Below, piece after piece: positions 1 through 8,323 of a stretch of DNA of 64,000 bases. Source of the DNA: Vreelandella neptunia (GTDB taxonomy: Bacteria > Pseudomonadota > Gammaproteobacteria > Pseudomonadales > Halomonadaceae); contig NZ_JAKVTW010000012.1 in the NCBI RefSeq assembly GCF_022489065.1, positions 62,001 through 126,000 of the forward strand, in the 5' to 3' direction. How positions within the stretch are numbered: the first letter of the stretch is position 1; every line of letters begins with the position of its first letter. The position numbers and the translations under genes were made by a program. A model generated the notes under the pieces. It saw only the letters and a list, made by a program, of their open reading frames with translations. It was not told the origin of the DNA and searched no databases.

Positions 1-36
1 TTCGCCCATATCGCAATTAAGCAGGGGGATGGCCAT
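1..36 (-). CDS. pxpA: 5-oxoprolinase subunit A (LamB/YcsF family), 5' end only
   Basis: Only the first 12 codons lie in the window; they read MAIPLLNCDMGE on the minus strand. The N-terminal NCDMGE signature is typical of the LamB/YcsF family, whose known role (PxpA) is ATP-dependent cleavage of 5-oxoproline with PxpB and PxpC. The ATG at 36-34 is preceded by an AGGAG ribosome site (plus-strand 42-46), which fixes the start. The gene is divergent from the LysR gene at 420. The rest of the protein and any pxpBC partners are outside the window, so the call rests on this short signature. Confidence 0.75.
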   Translation of the reverse strand, partial: MAIPLLNCDMGE

Positions 37-419
37 AGCGACTCCTGTTGTTGATTTAGCTGATTTAGCTGATTTAGCTGATTCAGTGGAAGCGGTGACT
101 TGGCTGTAGCTTATGTGTAATCCACCACCAATATATGAACACGGCATGCTCAGTGCCAATCGTTTTTGACGATACTAACTATCGGGCACTCCTATCATAT
201 TGTTATTTGGTAGAAAAATGGTTGACGCTTGGGCACGATACGCTTATCACAGTAAGAGCGGGCCGTGATAATAGCGTTGGTGAAATAACACTGCTGGGAG
301 TGGTCTCAAAGTTGCATAGTTATCATGGCAGTCATAAGCGGTAGCCCTCTGCACTCCTCTGTAACTGTTAGCACGGCAGCGTTTATTTACCCCAGAAAGA
401 CATTTGTAGGCGAGTCACT
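37..419. other. Divergent intergenic region pxpA / LysR
   Basis: This 383-base gap separates the two divergent genes and should hold both promoters and the LysR binding site. It contains a short tandem repeat near the pxpA start (52-87). An open frame at 135-344 (69 codons) has no clear ribosome site, no recognisable family and no operon partner, so I do not call it as a gene. No RNA gene or mobile element is evident. Confidence 0.6.
52..87. repeat. 9-bp tandem repeat TGATTTAGC
   Basis: Three perfect copies of TGATTTAGC (52-60, 61-69, 70-78) are followed by a degenerate fourth (TGATTCAGT, 79-87). The array lies just upstream of the pxpA ribosome site, inside its 5' untranslated or promoter region. 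Such a repeat can vary in copy number by slippage; any effect on expression is inference. Confidence 0.85.
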
Positions 420-1409
420 ATGCTCGATTTTAAAGAACTTGAGGCGTTTGTATGGGCGGTGAGGTTAGGCTCCTTCCGTAAGGCGGCTACTCGCCTGCAC
501 CTTACCCAGCCTTCTGTTTCTGAGCGTATTTCGCGCCTTGAAACTACGGTGGGGGAGCTGCTGCTGGAGCGCGCCGCTCGGCCAATTCAACCCACCATGC
601 GCGGCCGAGAGTTCTTTATGCACGCCGAGCGTATGCTGCACCAACGCGATGAAGCGATGAAGCTTTTCGATAATGAAGAGGCTTTTTCTGCACCATTGCG
701 GCTCGGCACCATTGAAACCATTGCCCATAGCTGGTTTCCCGACTTTATGCGTCAGCTTACCGAGCGGTATCCGCGTCTGACGATCGAGTTAACGGTTGAT
801 TATTCGCCGGTTTTGAATGAGCGGCTGCTGAGTAATGAGTTGGATATCGTGCTGGCAATGAATGGCTATTCGCCCCAAAAGCAGATCGACTACGAGTCGT
901 TGAGCCCTTATGAAATGGGCATGTTTGTGTCCCCGCGGCATGCCGAGATGCTGAGCGAAAGTAGCGAATCTTGGTGCAAAAAGTTGCCCTTTATTTCGTT
1001 TGGTAAGCAGGCGCGCCCTCATTCAGAGTTGGTGCACTATTTGGCAGAGCAGGGCGTGGCCAGCCCGCGTATCCATAGCGTTAGTACATTAATGACGATT
1101 GTGCGCATGACCACCGAAGGGTTGGGGATTGGCGCGTTGCCGGTGGCTACTGTGCTGGAAGAGTGGCAGCGGGGGGAGCTTTACCGACTTGAGCTGCCAC
1201 TGCCATTACCCGCCATGCACTATGATGTGATATGGCGCAATGCTAACCATCCGCGTTTTTGCCGTGGCGTTGCCCGCTTGGCCCAGCAGTGCGCCTGCAG
1301 CTATGCCCAGGCGCGTCGTGCCGATATGACAACAACACTTTTCTCCGGGCGCTGGGTCTCTTCCAACGCCTCCTCTGGCACTACCAAAGCAACAGCAACA
1401 CACTATTAG
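420..1409 (+). CDS. LysR-family transcriptional regulator
   Basis: A 329-residue LysR-type regulator. The N-terminal winged helix-turn-helix (about residues 1-62, with SFRKAATRLHLTQPSVSERI) is canonical, followed by a periplasmic-binding-like effector domain (about 90-295) and a low-complexity Ser/Thr-rich tail. The ATG at 420 has AGGCGAG upstream. The TRAP transporter starts 39 bases after its stop on the same strand, and pxpA is divergent, so this protein probably controls one or both. The effector is unknown; 5-oxoproline or a related acid is a guess from context only. Confidence 0.9.
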   Translation: MLDFKELEAFVWAVRLGSFRKAATRLHLTQPSVSERISRLETTVGELLLERAARPIQPTMRGREFFMHAERMLHQRDEAMKLFDNEEAFSAPLRLGTIETIAHSWFPDFMRQLTERYPRLTIELTVDYSPVLNERLLSNELDIVLAMNGYSPQKQIDYESLSPYEMGMFVSPRHAEMLSESSESWCKKLPFISFGKQARPHSELVHYLAEQGVASPRIHSVSTLMTIVRMTTEGLGIGALPVATVLEEWQRGELYRLELPLPLPAMHYDVIWRNANHPRFCRGVARLAQQCACSYAQARRADMTTTLFSGRWVSSNASSGTTKATATHY

Positions 1410-1425
1410 AAGCACCACACTATTA
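1399..1425. repeat. Direct repeat CACACTATTA spanning the LysR stop
   Basis: CACACTATTA occurs at 1399-1408 and again at 1416-1425, 17 bases apart. The first copy overlaps the LysR stop codon and the second lies just before the ribosome site of the TRAP binding-protein gene. It could be a local duplication or a regulator half-site pair; nothing more can be said from the sequence. Confidence 0.5.
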
Positions 1426-1448
1426 ATAGAAATAAGAGGGTTCTCACG

Positions 1449-2432
1449 ATGCGTAAGACAATAACGACTTCACTACTCCTAGCGACAGCCTGTGGCTTGA
1501 CGGTAACGGCTCACGCGGCGGAATGGACCATGGCGACGCCCTACGGTGATGCAAGTTTCCATACCCAAAACACCAAGCAGTTCGCTGAAGATGTAGCGGA
1601 AGCGACCGACGGCGAGCTGACCATTACCGTACACAGCGGTGGCTCCTTGGTGGCGCACGGTGAGATTAAGCCATCGGTTCGTCGTGGCACCATTGATGCA
1701 GGTGAAGTCTTCCTTTCGGTTCTCTCCAACGATGATCCGATCTTTGAAGTCGATACGCTGCCGGGTGTCGCGGGCAGCTACGATGATGCTTACGCGCTGT
1801 GGGAAGCCACCAAACCAATGATTACCGAGCTGTTTGCCTACGAAGGGCTGATCCCTTTATATGCCGTTGCTTGGCCCGCCCAGGGGATTTACACCGCAGA
1901 GCCACTAACTGACCCCGAGCAGTTCGAAGGTCTGCGTGTACGTGCGCCTAATATCAATACTCAGCGCTTCGTGGATAACTTGGGTGGTAGCCCCACTGAG
2001 ACGGAAGAGTCTGATATCCCCACTGCCTTCAGCACTGGCCGGGTTGACGCAATGATCACTTCAAGTTCCACCGGTAATTCCATGGCGGCTTGGGATTACG
2101 TGACCGATTACACTAATGCCAACCTGTGGCTACCGAAGAATATCGTGTTCATTAGCCAGCGCAGCTTTGATGGCCTGGATGAAGCCACCCAAGAAGCACT
2201 GATGGAAGCCGCCGCTGAGGCTGAAAAACGTGGTTGGGAGATGAGCCGCGAAGATAACGATGCCAGCTTGGCGAAACTTGAAGAGAACGGTATCGCGGTC
2301 TCTGAGCCCAACGACGTCATTTCAGAGGCGCTTCAAGCCGCTGGTGATGAGTTGTTTGAAGATTGGCAGTCGCGTGCTGATGACGAAGCCAAACAGGCGC
2401 TGGAATCCTACCGCGAGCAACGCGACAGCTAA
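1449..2432 (+). CDS. TRAP transporter substrate-binding protein (DctP family)
   Basis: A 327-residue periplasmic binding protein of the DctP/TAXI-like TRAP group. A signal peptide ends near AHAA (about residues 23-24). The conserved ligand-carboxylate arginine region is FEGLRVRAPNINTQRFVDNL (about 155-175). It would deliver an organic acid to the DctQM membrane complex encoded next. An AGAGGG ribosome site precedes the ATG. It lies in a probable operon LysR-dctP-dctQ-dctM. The substrate cannot be read from the sequence; the pxpA neighbour makes a small carboxylate such as 5-oxoproline one option. Confidence 0.9.
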   Translation: MRKTITTSLLLATACGLTVTAHAAEWTMATPYGDASFHTQNTKQFAEDVAEATDGELTITVHSGGSLVAHGEIKPSVRRGTIDAGEVFLSVLSNDDPIFEVDTLPGVAGSYDDAYALWEATKPMITELFAYEGLIPLYAVAWPAQGIYTAEPLTDPEQFEGLRVRAPNINTQRFVDNLGGSPTETEESDIPTAFSTGRVDAMITSSSTGNSMAAWDYVTDYTNANLWLPKNIVFISQRSFDGLDEATQEALMEAAAEAEKRGWEMSREDNDASLAKLEENGIAVSEPNDVISEALQAAGDELFEDWQSRADDEAKQALESYREQRDS

Positions 2433-2452
2433 GTCTCGTTTTAATGACGCTT

Positions 2453-2477
2453 GCAGCGGCGGCACCGCCGTCGCTGC
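2453..2477 (+). terminator. Stem-loop after dctP, followed by T tract
   Basis: An 11-bp stem (2453-2463 with 2467-2477, one G-U pair, loop ACC) is followed by TTTT. It lies between the binding-protein stop and the dctQ start. This looks like a leaky terminator or mRNA-stabilising hairpin that would raise binding-protein output over the membrane subunits; that role is inference. Confidence 0.7.
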
Positions 2478-2521
2478 TTTTCCCGCGCGCTTTTTCTTAA
2501 GTGCTTCGTGAGGCTGCGAAC

Positions 2522-3085
2522 ATGACGTTTAAATTCGACAAGCTCTATCGCTTGGGTGCTTGGGGGGCGGCGGCGTGTATGGTGGCTATCTGTGCACTAA
2601 TAGCGCTTCAGGTGACCTTCCGTTTGGTAGATGCTTTGCTGGTGTTGGTGGGTTTGAGCCGCCTGGGGCTAAGTATTACCGGCGTTTCGGAAATTGCTTC
2701 TTATCTTCTGGTTGGCGCGACCTTTCTGGGGTTGGCCTACACTTTCGTGCATCACGCTCATATCCGCGTGACGCTACTAATTACTCGGCTACCATCGGCC
2801 ATCCGTGTGTGGTTCGAAGTGTTTGGGCTCATCATCGCCCTGGTGATCAGCCTATTACTCAGCTATGGCCTAGTTGGGTTGGCAAGAGAGAGTCTGCAGT
2901 ACAACGATGTCTCTTCAGGGTTTGTGTCGATTCCGCTCTGGATTCCTCAGCTTGTGCTCGCGACCAGCGTGGCGCTGCTCTGTTTGGCGCTGGCCGAAGC
3001 CCTTTATATGGCGCTTCGTATTGCCATTCGCGACCCATCTAGTTTTCGCGAAGCCACCGCCCCTGATGACAGTGAGGGATACTAA
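2522..3085 (+). CDS. TRAP transporter small permease (DctQ family)
   Basis: A 187-residue protein with four predicted transmembrane segments (about residues 15-35, 55-75, 92-115, 135-160), the expected layout for the small TRAP subunit. The DctQ-type segment VSEIASYLLVGATFLGLAYTF is recognisable in parts. I chose ATG 2522 because a TGAGG ribosome site lies about 9 bases upstream; a GTG at 2501 in the same frame is possible. It works with the DctM protein encoded at 3163, separated by a 77-base gap that is unusually long for this gene pair. Confidence 0.88.
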   Translation: MTFKFDKLYRLGAWGAAACMVAICALIALQVTFRLVDALLVLVGLSRLGLSITGVSEIASYLLVGATFLGLAYTFVHHAHIRVTLLITRLPSAIRVWFEVFGLIIALVISLLLSYGLVGLARESLQYNDVSSGFVSIPLWIPQLVLATSVALLCLALAEALYMALRIAIRDPSSFREATAPDDSEGY

Positions 3086-3162
3086 ATGGCGACCTTAACT
3101 CACGTTCTGCTAACGACACCTGTGTTGAAAGTGCCTCTGCCCCCTAAACCGGAGAGCTTCTC

Positions 3163-4467
3163 GTGCTGCTATTAAGTCTCGCCACTATATTTACCCTCGT
3201 GTTGCTGCTGGGGAGCGGGGTGTGGATCGCCTTTGCGCTGATCGGTACTGCCTGGATTGCGCTAGAGTTCTTCAGCTCGTTTTCACCCGCGTCTATTTTG
3301 GCCTCCGATTTTTGGGGAGCAAGCTACGGTTGGGACCTTACTGCACTGCCCATGTTTATCTGGATGGGTGAGATTCTGTTCCGCTCCGGGCTCGCCGATA
3401 ATATGTTCCGTGGCCTTTCGCCCTGGTTAAACCGTCTGCCGGGCCGTTTGCTGCATACCAATATTATTGGCAGCGGTATGTTTGCAGCGGTCTGCGGCTC
3501 TTCGGCTGCTACCTGTGCCACGGTGGGTAAAATGACGCTACCGGAGTTAGAGCGGAGGGGCTACGACAGCAATATGGCGATTGGCACCCTGGCCAGCGCC
3601 TCGACACTGGGATTGCTCATTCCACCTTCCATCGTGTTGATCGTCTACGGCGTTGTCACCGAGCAGTCGATCTCCAGGCTGTTTATGGCCGGCATCGGCC
3701 CAGGCCTGATGATACTGGCAATGTTTATGAGTTATCTCATTCTGTGGGCGCTGCTTAAAGGCAACCGCGAAGGGCTGACCGGTGAGGATGAGTCGGGCAT
3801 GAGCTTTGCCGAGAAACTGCGTAACACCTGGTCTCTTATGCCAATTCTGCTGCTCATTGGTGGGATTATCTTCTCGATTTATGGCGGCTTGGCGTCACCC
3901 ACTGAGGCCGCAGCGGTCGGTGTAGTGCTGTCGATTGTTATTGCCCGCTTCAATGGTCACTTTGACCGCAATATCTTCAAAAGCTCGCTGTTTGCCGCTG
4001 TTCGTACTGCTTGCATGATCGCCTTCATCATTGCTGGTGCGTCGTTTTTGACCTCGGCCATGGGCTTTACCCAAGTGCCCATGAAGCTGGCTCAGGCAAT
4101 TGGTGAAATGGGGCTTTCACCGACAATGTTGTTGATTGCGCTGACGTTGCTGCTGCTAATAATGGGTTGTTTTCTCGACGGAATTTCACTAATACTGCTG
4201 GTCACAGCGATTATTATGCCGCTGGTGAGTGCGGCAGGGTTTGACCTCATCTGGTTTGGTATTTATTTGGTGATCGTCGTTGAAATGTCCCAGATCACGC
4301 CGCCGGTTGGTTTTAACCTGTTCGTGATTCAGGGCCTGACGGGCAAGGATATTTTAACCATTACCAAAGCCACGCTGCCGTTCTTCCTATTGATGCTGCT
4401 GGCGATTGCCTTAATGCATCTCTTCCCCGGTATTGCCCTCTATTTACCGGAGGCAATGACTCGCTAA
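3163..4467 (+). CDS. TRAP transporter large permease (DctM family)
   Basis: A 434-residue, very hydrophobic protein with about 12 membrane segments, the normal size of DctM. It forms the sodium-driven transport channel. Typical segments include AAVCGSSAATCATVGKM (about 105-122), the LIPPSIVLIVYGVVTE region and the late SQITPPVGFNLFVIQ motif (about 380-395). The GTG start at 3163 is preceded by GGAGA at a 7-base distance. It is the last gene of the operon; a hairpin follows at 4488. Confidence 0.92.
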   Translation: MLLLSLATIFTLVLLLGSGVWIAFALIGTAWIALEFFSSFSPASILASDFWGASYGWDLTALPMFIWMGEILFRSGLADNMFRGLSPWLNRLPGRLLHTNIIGSGMFAAVCGSSAATCATVGKMTLPELERRGYDSNMAIGTLASASTLGLLIPPSIVLIVYGVVTEQSISRLFMAGIGPGLMILAMFMSYLILWALLKGNREGLTGEDESGMSFAEKLRNTWSLMPILLLIGGIIFSIYGGLASPTEAAAVGVVLSIVIARFNGHFDRNIFKSSLFAAVRTACMIAFIIAGASFLTSAMGFTQVPMKLAQAIGEMGLSPTMLLIALTLLLLIMGCFLDGISLILLVTAIIMPLVSAAGFDLIWFGIYLVIVVEMSQITPPVGFNLFVIQGLTGKDILTITKATLPFFLLMLLAIALMHLFPGIALYLPEAMTR

Positions 4468-4487
4468 ACGCCCGCCATCGACCACAA

Positions 4488-4528
4488 TTAAACATCCAAG
4501 CGGCCGCCATGGCTGCCTGGATGTTTAA
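4488..4528 (+). terminator. Stem-loop closing the first TRAP operon
   Basis: TTAAACATCCA (4488-4498) and TGGATGTTTAA (4518-4528) form a perfect 11-bp stem; the interior can add further GC pairing. There is no clear T run after it, so it may act as a weak or factor-assisted terminator before the GGDEF-EAL gene. Confidence 0.6.
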
Positions 4529-4595
4529 CGGGTGCTTCTTTGTCGCGACACTTCGCGCTAAGCTGAAGAAAAAGCGGGAATAGGTGAGCCCACCA

Positions 4596-7274
4596 ATGCG
4601 CATGTGGAATAACGCGGCCGATATCTTCCGCCAACTGGCAGAAGGCGTGGGACAGAGTGGAAGTCCTAACTTTTATGCAACGCTAGTGGAGCGTTTAGCT
4701 GCCATATTAGGTGTTGAACATGTATTGGTAGCCGCTGTTGCTGAGCAAGGGATGGCCGAAACCTTGGCCGTTTGGTCAAATGGTGCACTTCAAGCCAACT
4801 TTACTTACTCATTATCAGGCACCCCCTGCGAAACCGCCTTGGGCCGTGAATTCTGCCTATATGATTGCGATGTTCAGTTACGCTTCCCCAACAATAGCCT
4901 GCTCAATGAGCTCGGTGCCGAGAGCTATATGGGGTTACCTCTATTGGCAGCGGATGGCTCCCCGGTAGGGTTGTTATCGGTACTCAAAAATGCACCGATG
5001 CATACCGATGGTTTATCAAGTGAAATACTACGTATAGCTGCAGCCCAAGCAGGGGCAGAGCTTGGCCGTCAAAAAGCGGAACAGGCATTAAGAAAAAGTG
5101 AAGAAGTTGCGCGCGAGAGCGAGCGCCGCTTGGATACGCTGCTTAATCACCTCCCAGGCATGGCCTATCGTTGTTTAAATGACCGCGAATGGACCATGCA
5201 ACTGGTTAGTCAGGGGGCGGAAGCGTTAACGGGGTATCGGCCTGATGAGTTGCAAGGCAACCGGGTTATCAGCTTTGCCGCTTTGATTCATCCTGAGGAT
5301 CAAGACAAGCTCTTCAAGGAGGTACAGTCGGCCATAGCGAGTAAACGGCCTTATCGTGTGGTGTATCGATTGCAACACCGTGACGGCAGCCACCGCTGGA
5401 TTTGGGAACAGGGCCAGGCCGTTATAGATGATGCCGGTGAGATTGTTTGTCTGGAAGGCTTTATCTCTGATGTCACCGATCAACAAGAGTCACAGCGGGT
5501 GCAAAACGCCGTGCTGCAAGTGGCTTCTACGGTCACCACGCGAGTCGGCGATGATTATTTTCAACAATTGATTGCCACCTTGGTTGAAGTGCTGGAAGCC
5601 GATGCGGGTTTTATTGCGCTGCTGCATACATCGCCCCAGGGAAGCGAAGAAGTCTATGGTCAGGCGACCACCGTCAGCATGGTGGTAGAGGGAAAATCGC
5701 TTGAACAGCACACCTTTGCATTAAAAGAGTCACCGAGCGAACAGGTGGTGCTAGAGCGGGAAGCGGTGGTACATGATAGCCCGCCGCTTCTGCTAGCAGG
5801 TACTCTGCTGCCGGTCAGGGCTTGGATTGGCCGCCGCTTGGACAACGCCAACGGTGAAGCCATTGGTGTAATGATGGTTTTTTACCGCCAACCACTAACC
5901 ACCAATGCGTTTGCCACCTCAGTATTACAAATCCTCTCTACCGGCGCCGCGGCAGAGCTTGAGCGCCGCCGGGACCATCGGCATATGCACCAATTGGCCT
6001 ATACCGATAGCACCACTGGCTTGCCTAACCGTGTTCGTTTCATGGAGCTGCTAGGGACAATGTGGAAAGAGGCTCATCAACGTGAGCATGGGCTTTCGCT
6101 ACTGTTATTGGATATTCGTCGCTTTAAAGAAGTGAATGACCTGCACGGCCATCAGGTGGGAGATCAATTACTGATCACCGTGGCGGATCGTTTACATCGG
6201 ATCAGCCATACGGCTGGCTCGCTGGCGCGCTTATCCGGTGATGAATTCGCCTTGCTGTTGGTCGATGCTGATGAGGATCACGTCAATGATCTTATTGAGC
6301 AGCTGCGCGCAGTCGTCACGCAGCCGCTGCATCTGGAGCGCCGCGTTTTTCATCTTGATGTCAGCATTGGTTTTGCCCATTACCCTCAAGATGTCGCTAA
6401 AGCAGGCGAGTTATTTAACGCTGCCAGCATTGCACTTCACCACGCCAAGCGGCGCGAAAACAGCATCTGTCCCTATACTCAAACCATGCGTTATGCGCTA
6501 CAACGGCGCCAACTGATGAGCGAGCGGCTTAGCGCTGCTATTAGCGAACAGCGGTTGCAGCTCTATTTTCAGCCGCAGGTAGACCTCACTAACGGGCGGC
6601 TGACAGGCGCTGAAGCGCTATGCCGCTGGCACGATGCAGAGTGGGGCTGGGTGAGCCCGGGTGAGTTTATTCCTCTCGCTGAAGAGCGCGGTTTAATTCG
6701 AGGATTGGGAGATTGGGTGCTGGAGGAGTCCGCAAGGCAACTAATGGCCTGGGGAACGCAAAACAAGCAGGCACTGCCGGGTCGGCTGTCGATCAATATT
6801 TCCGCCCAACAGTTTGCTGACCCAGAGCTAACCCAACACATTGCGCAACTAACGGCTGGCGTTCCGACGAATGCCATCTCGCTGGAGCTTACCGAAAGCG
6901 ACTTTATGCGCGACCTCGACCAAGCCGTGGAAATTACTCACGCCATGCGTAAGGCGGGTTACGCTCTCTCTATCGACGACTTTGGCACGGGCTACTCGTC
7001 ACTCGCTTATTTGCGACGTTTCGCCACCGATGCATTGAAAATCGATATCTCCTTTGTGCGTGAAATGCTCGATAATCGCCACGACCGCACCATCGTGCAA
7101 ACCATCATTGCCATGGCGCAAGCGCTCGAGATGAAGACCGTGGCCGAGGGTGTCGAGACCCAGGAACAAGCACGTCTGCTGGCCGAAATGGGGTGTAATG
7201 AAGCCCAAGGCTACTGGTTTGGCCGTCCATTACCGGCCGATGAGTTTGCGGCGATGTGGTTATCACCCGCGTAA
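4596..7274 (+). CDS. GAF-PAS-GAF-GGDEF-EAL cyclic-di-GMP protein
   Basis: About 892 residues. In order: GAF (about 10-165), a short charged coiled coil (165-185), PAS with PAC (about 183-298, ending GFISDVTDQQ), second GAF (about 305-465), GGDEF (about 472-635) and EAL (about 645-890). The GGDEF core reads SGDEF, so cyclase activity may be reduced or intact. The EAL side has the expected AEAL, ELTES, DDFGTGYSS and AEGVET motifs and is probably an active phosphodiesterase. ATG 4596 has AGGTGAG upstream; GTG 4584 is an alternative. No membrane segment is seen, so it should sense a soluble or redox signal in the cytoplasm. Confidence 0.9.
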   Translation: MRMWNNAADIFRQLAEGVGQSGSPNFYATLVERLAAILGVEHVLVAAVAEQGMAETLAVWSNGALQANFTYSLSGTPCETALGREFCLYDCDVQLRFPNNSLLNELGAESYMGLPLLAADGSPVGLLSVLKNAPMHTDGLSSEILRIAAAQAGAELGRQKAEQALRKSEEVARESERRLDTLLNHLPGMAYRCLNDREWTMQLVSQGAEALTGYRPDELQGNRVISFAALIHPEDQDKLFKEVQSAIASKRPYRVVYRLQHRDGSHRWIWEQGQAVIDDAGEIVCLEGFISDVTDQQESQRVQNAVLQVASTVTTRVGDDYFQQLIATLVEVLEADAGFIALLHTSPQGSEEVYGQATTVSMVVEGKSLEQHTFALKESPSEQVVLEREAVVHDSPPLLLAGTLLPVRAWIGRRLDNANGEAIGVMMVFYRQPLTTNAFATSVLQILSTGAAAELERRRDHRHMHQLAYTDSTTGLPNRVRFMELLGTMWKEAHQREHGLSLLLLDIRRFKEVNDLHGHQVGDQLLITVADRLHRISHTAGSLARLSGDEFALLLVDADEDHVNDLIEQLRAVVTQPLHLERRVFHLDVSIGFAHYPQDVAKAGELFNAASIALHHAKRRENSICPYTQTMRYALQRRQLMSERLSAAISEQRLQLYFQPQVDLTNGRLTGAEALCRWHDAEWGWVSPGEFIPLAEERGLIRGLGDWVLEESARQLMAWGTQNKQALPGRLSINISAQQFADPELTQHIAQLTAGVPTNAISLELTESDFMRDLDQAVEITHAMRKAGYALSIDDFGTGYSSLAYLRRFATDALKIDISFVREMLDNRHDRTIVQTIIAMAQALEMKTVAEGVETQEQARLLAEMGCNEAQGYWFGRPLPADEFAAMWLSPA

Positions 7275-7278
7275 GGGG

Positions 7279-7968
7279 CTAGCCGTAAAGTGTTTCCCAA
7301 TGAATTTCATGTTTAGGTTCGGCGTCTAACTGTAGTTCACACTCAATGTGTTTTAAATGATGCAGCATTAGCTTAATAGCCGCAGCCTCATCATGAGCGG
7401 CAATGGCGTCGACTATTAACCTGTGCTCATCTTCAGGGCAGGCAGGCGTTTGAGGTGCGTCGTAAAGCGCAATGATTAAGCAGGTCAATGGGCACAGTTC
7501 GGCCATCAATTTTTCTATGAATTTATTACCGCTGACTTCTGCCAGTAGCATATGAAACTGGCCAGAGAGGCGAATGATTTTTCTCCGGTCTCCTTCCTGC
7601 CGAGCGTCCGCCTCGGCGACTAAATGTTGGCGCAATCGAGCCAAGTCATGTTCGCAGGCGCGAGCAATTACATTACGTACTATTTCGGGTTCAACAAGCC
7701 GTCGAGTTGCGAATAAGTCGCGTGCTTCAGCAGCACTTGGGCGGGTAACAAATGCACCTCGATTGGCATGTAGCGTTACCAGCCCCTCTTTAGCAAGTAG
7801 GGTGAGGGCCTGACGAATTTTGGTCCGGCTAACGCCAAAGGCACTTGCTAGCTTCTCCTCTACAAGCTTAATGCCAGGCGGTAACCGGTGCTCCATTACC
7901 GCATCAGTAATGCGCTCGGCTATTTGCTCGATGGCAGGCTTGCTAGTCGGGGCGGCGTCCATGGTCAT
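7279..7968 (-). CDS. GntR-family regulator, FCD (FadR-like) subfamily
   Basis: A 229-residue regulator. An N-terminal winged helix (about 10-75, with KIRQALTLLAKEGLVTLHAN) is followed by an all-helical FCD domain (about 85-215) with histidines and acidic residues that could bind a metal. I placed the start at ATG 7968 because AGGA lies just upstream; the frame could extend to a TTG at 8034. It is divergent from the TRAP/hydantoinase island at 8324 and most likely controls it. A 14-bp inverted repeat with a GntR-like core sits in the shared promoter region (8111-8142). Its end nearly touches the GGDEF-EAL gene. Confidence 0.9.
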   Translation of the reverse strand: MTMDAAPTSKPAIEQIAERITDAVMEHRLPPGIKLVEEKLASAFGVSRTKIRQALTLLAKEGLVTLHANRGAFVTRPSAAEARDLFATRRLVEPEIVRNVIARACEHDLARLRQHLVAEADARQEGDRRKIIRLSGQFHMLLAEVSGNKFIEKLMAELCPLTCLIIALYDAPQTPACPEDEHRLIVDAIAAHDEAAAIKLMLHHLKHIECELQLDAEPKHEIHWETLYG

Positions 7969-8323
7969 CTTATCCTGTCGAAAACTGTGTTCAGTATGCC
8001 GTAACGGCAAGGGGGTCAGTAGTGCTGTGTTCAAAACGTTTTAGAATTGGAAAATCGCACTATTCAAGTGCAATCTCCATGCGAAATGGCATCAATTTTG
8101 TGCATTATTATGTTTAATAAATTGTATGCAATTTATTAAACAATATCACTATGATATTTTTTATACCCTTTTAATTCTATTTTAAATCATCGGTTTGTGC
8201 TGCATTTAAGTCCATTTTTTTAACCGCCAATGTCTGTATGGCATGAGGATTGCTGCTTCATTTTTAGGTAATCGATTGCGCGAGCATGCGATGACTACTT
8301 TATGAAACCGCTGGAGCCTCCCC
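7969..8323. other. AT-rich divergent promoter region
   Basis: The 355-base gap between the GntR gene and the TRAP binding-protein gene is much richer in A and T than its neighbours. It holds a large inverted repeat (listed separately) and must carry divergent promoters. I see no small gene or RNA in it with confidence. Confidence 0.7.
8111..8142. promoter_or_regulatory. Putative GntR/FCD operator (perfect inverted repeat)
   Basis: TGTTTAATAAATTG (8111-8124) and its exact complement CAATTTATTAAACA (8129-8142) flank the spacer TATG. The core ATTGTATGCAAT closely resembles the TTGTATACAA-like palindromes known for FCD-type GntR regulators. Its position between the divergent regulator and TRAP genes fits an operator for the protein encoded at 7279. 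Confidence 0.7.

Noticed and set aside
135..344. 69-codon open frame between pxpA and LysR
   Set aside because: No convincing ribosome site, family match or partner; it overlaps the expected divergent promoter region.
2560..3042. 160-codon plus-strand frame inside dctQ
   Set aside because: It is a shifted frame of the clear DctQ gene and its translation has no family features.
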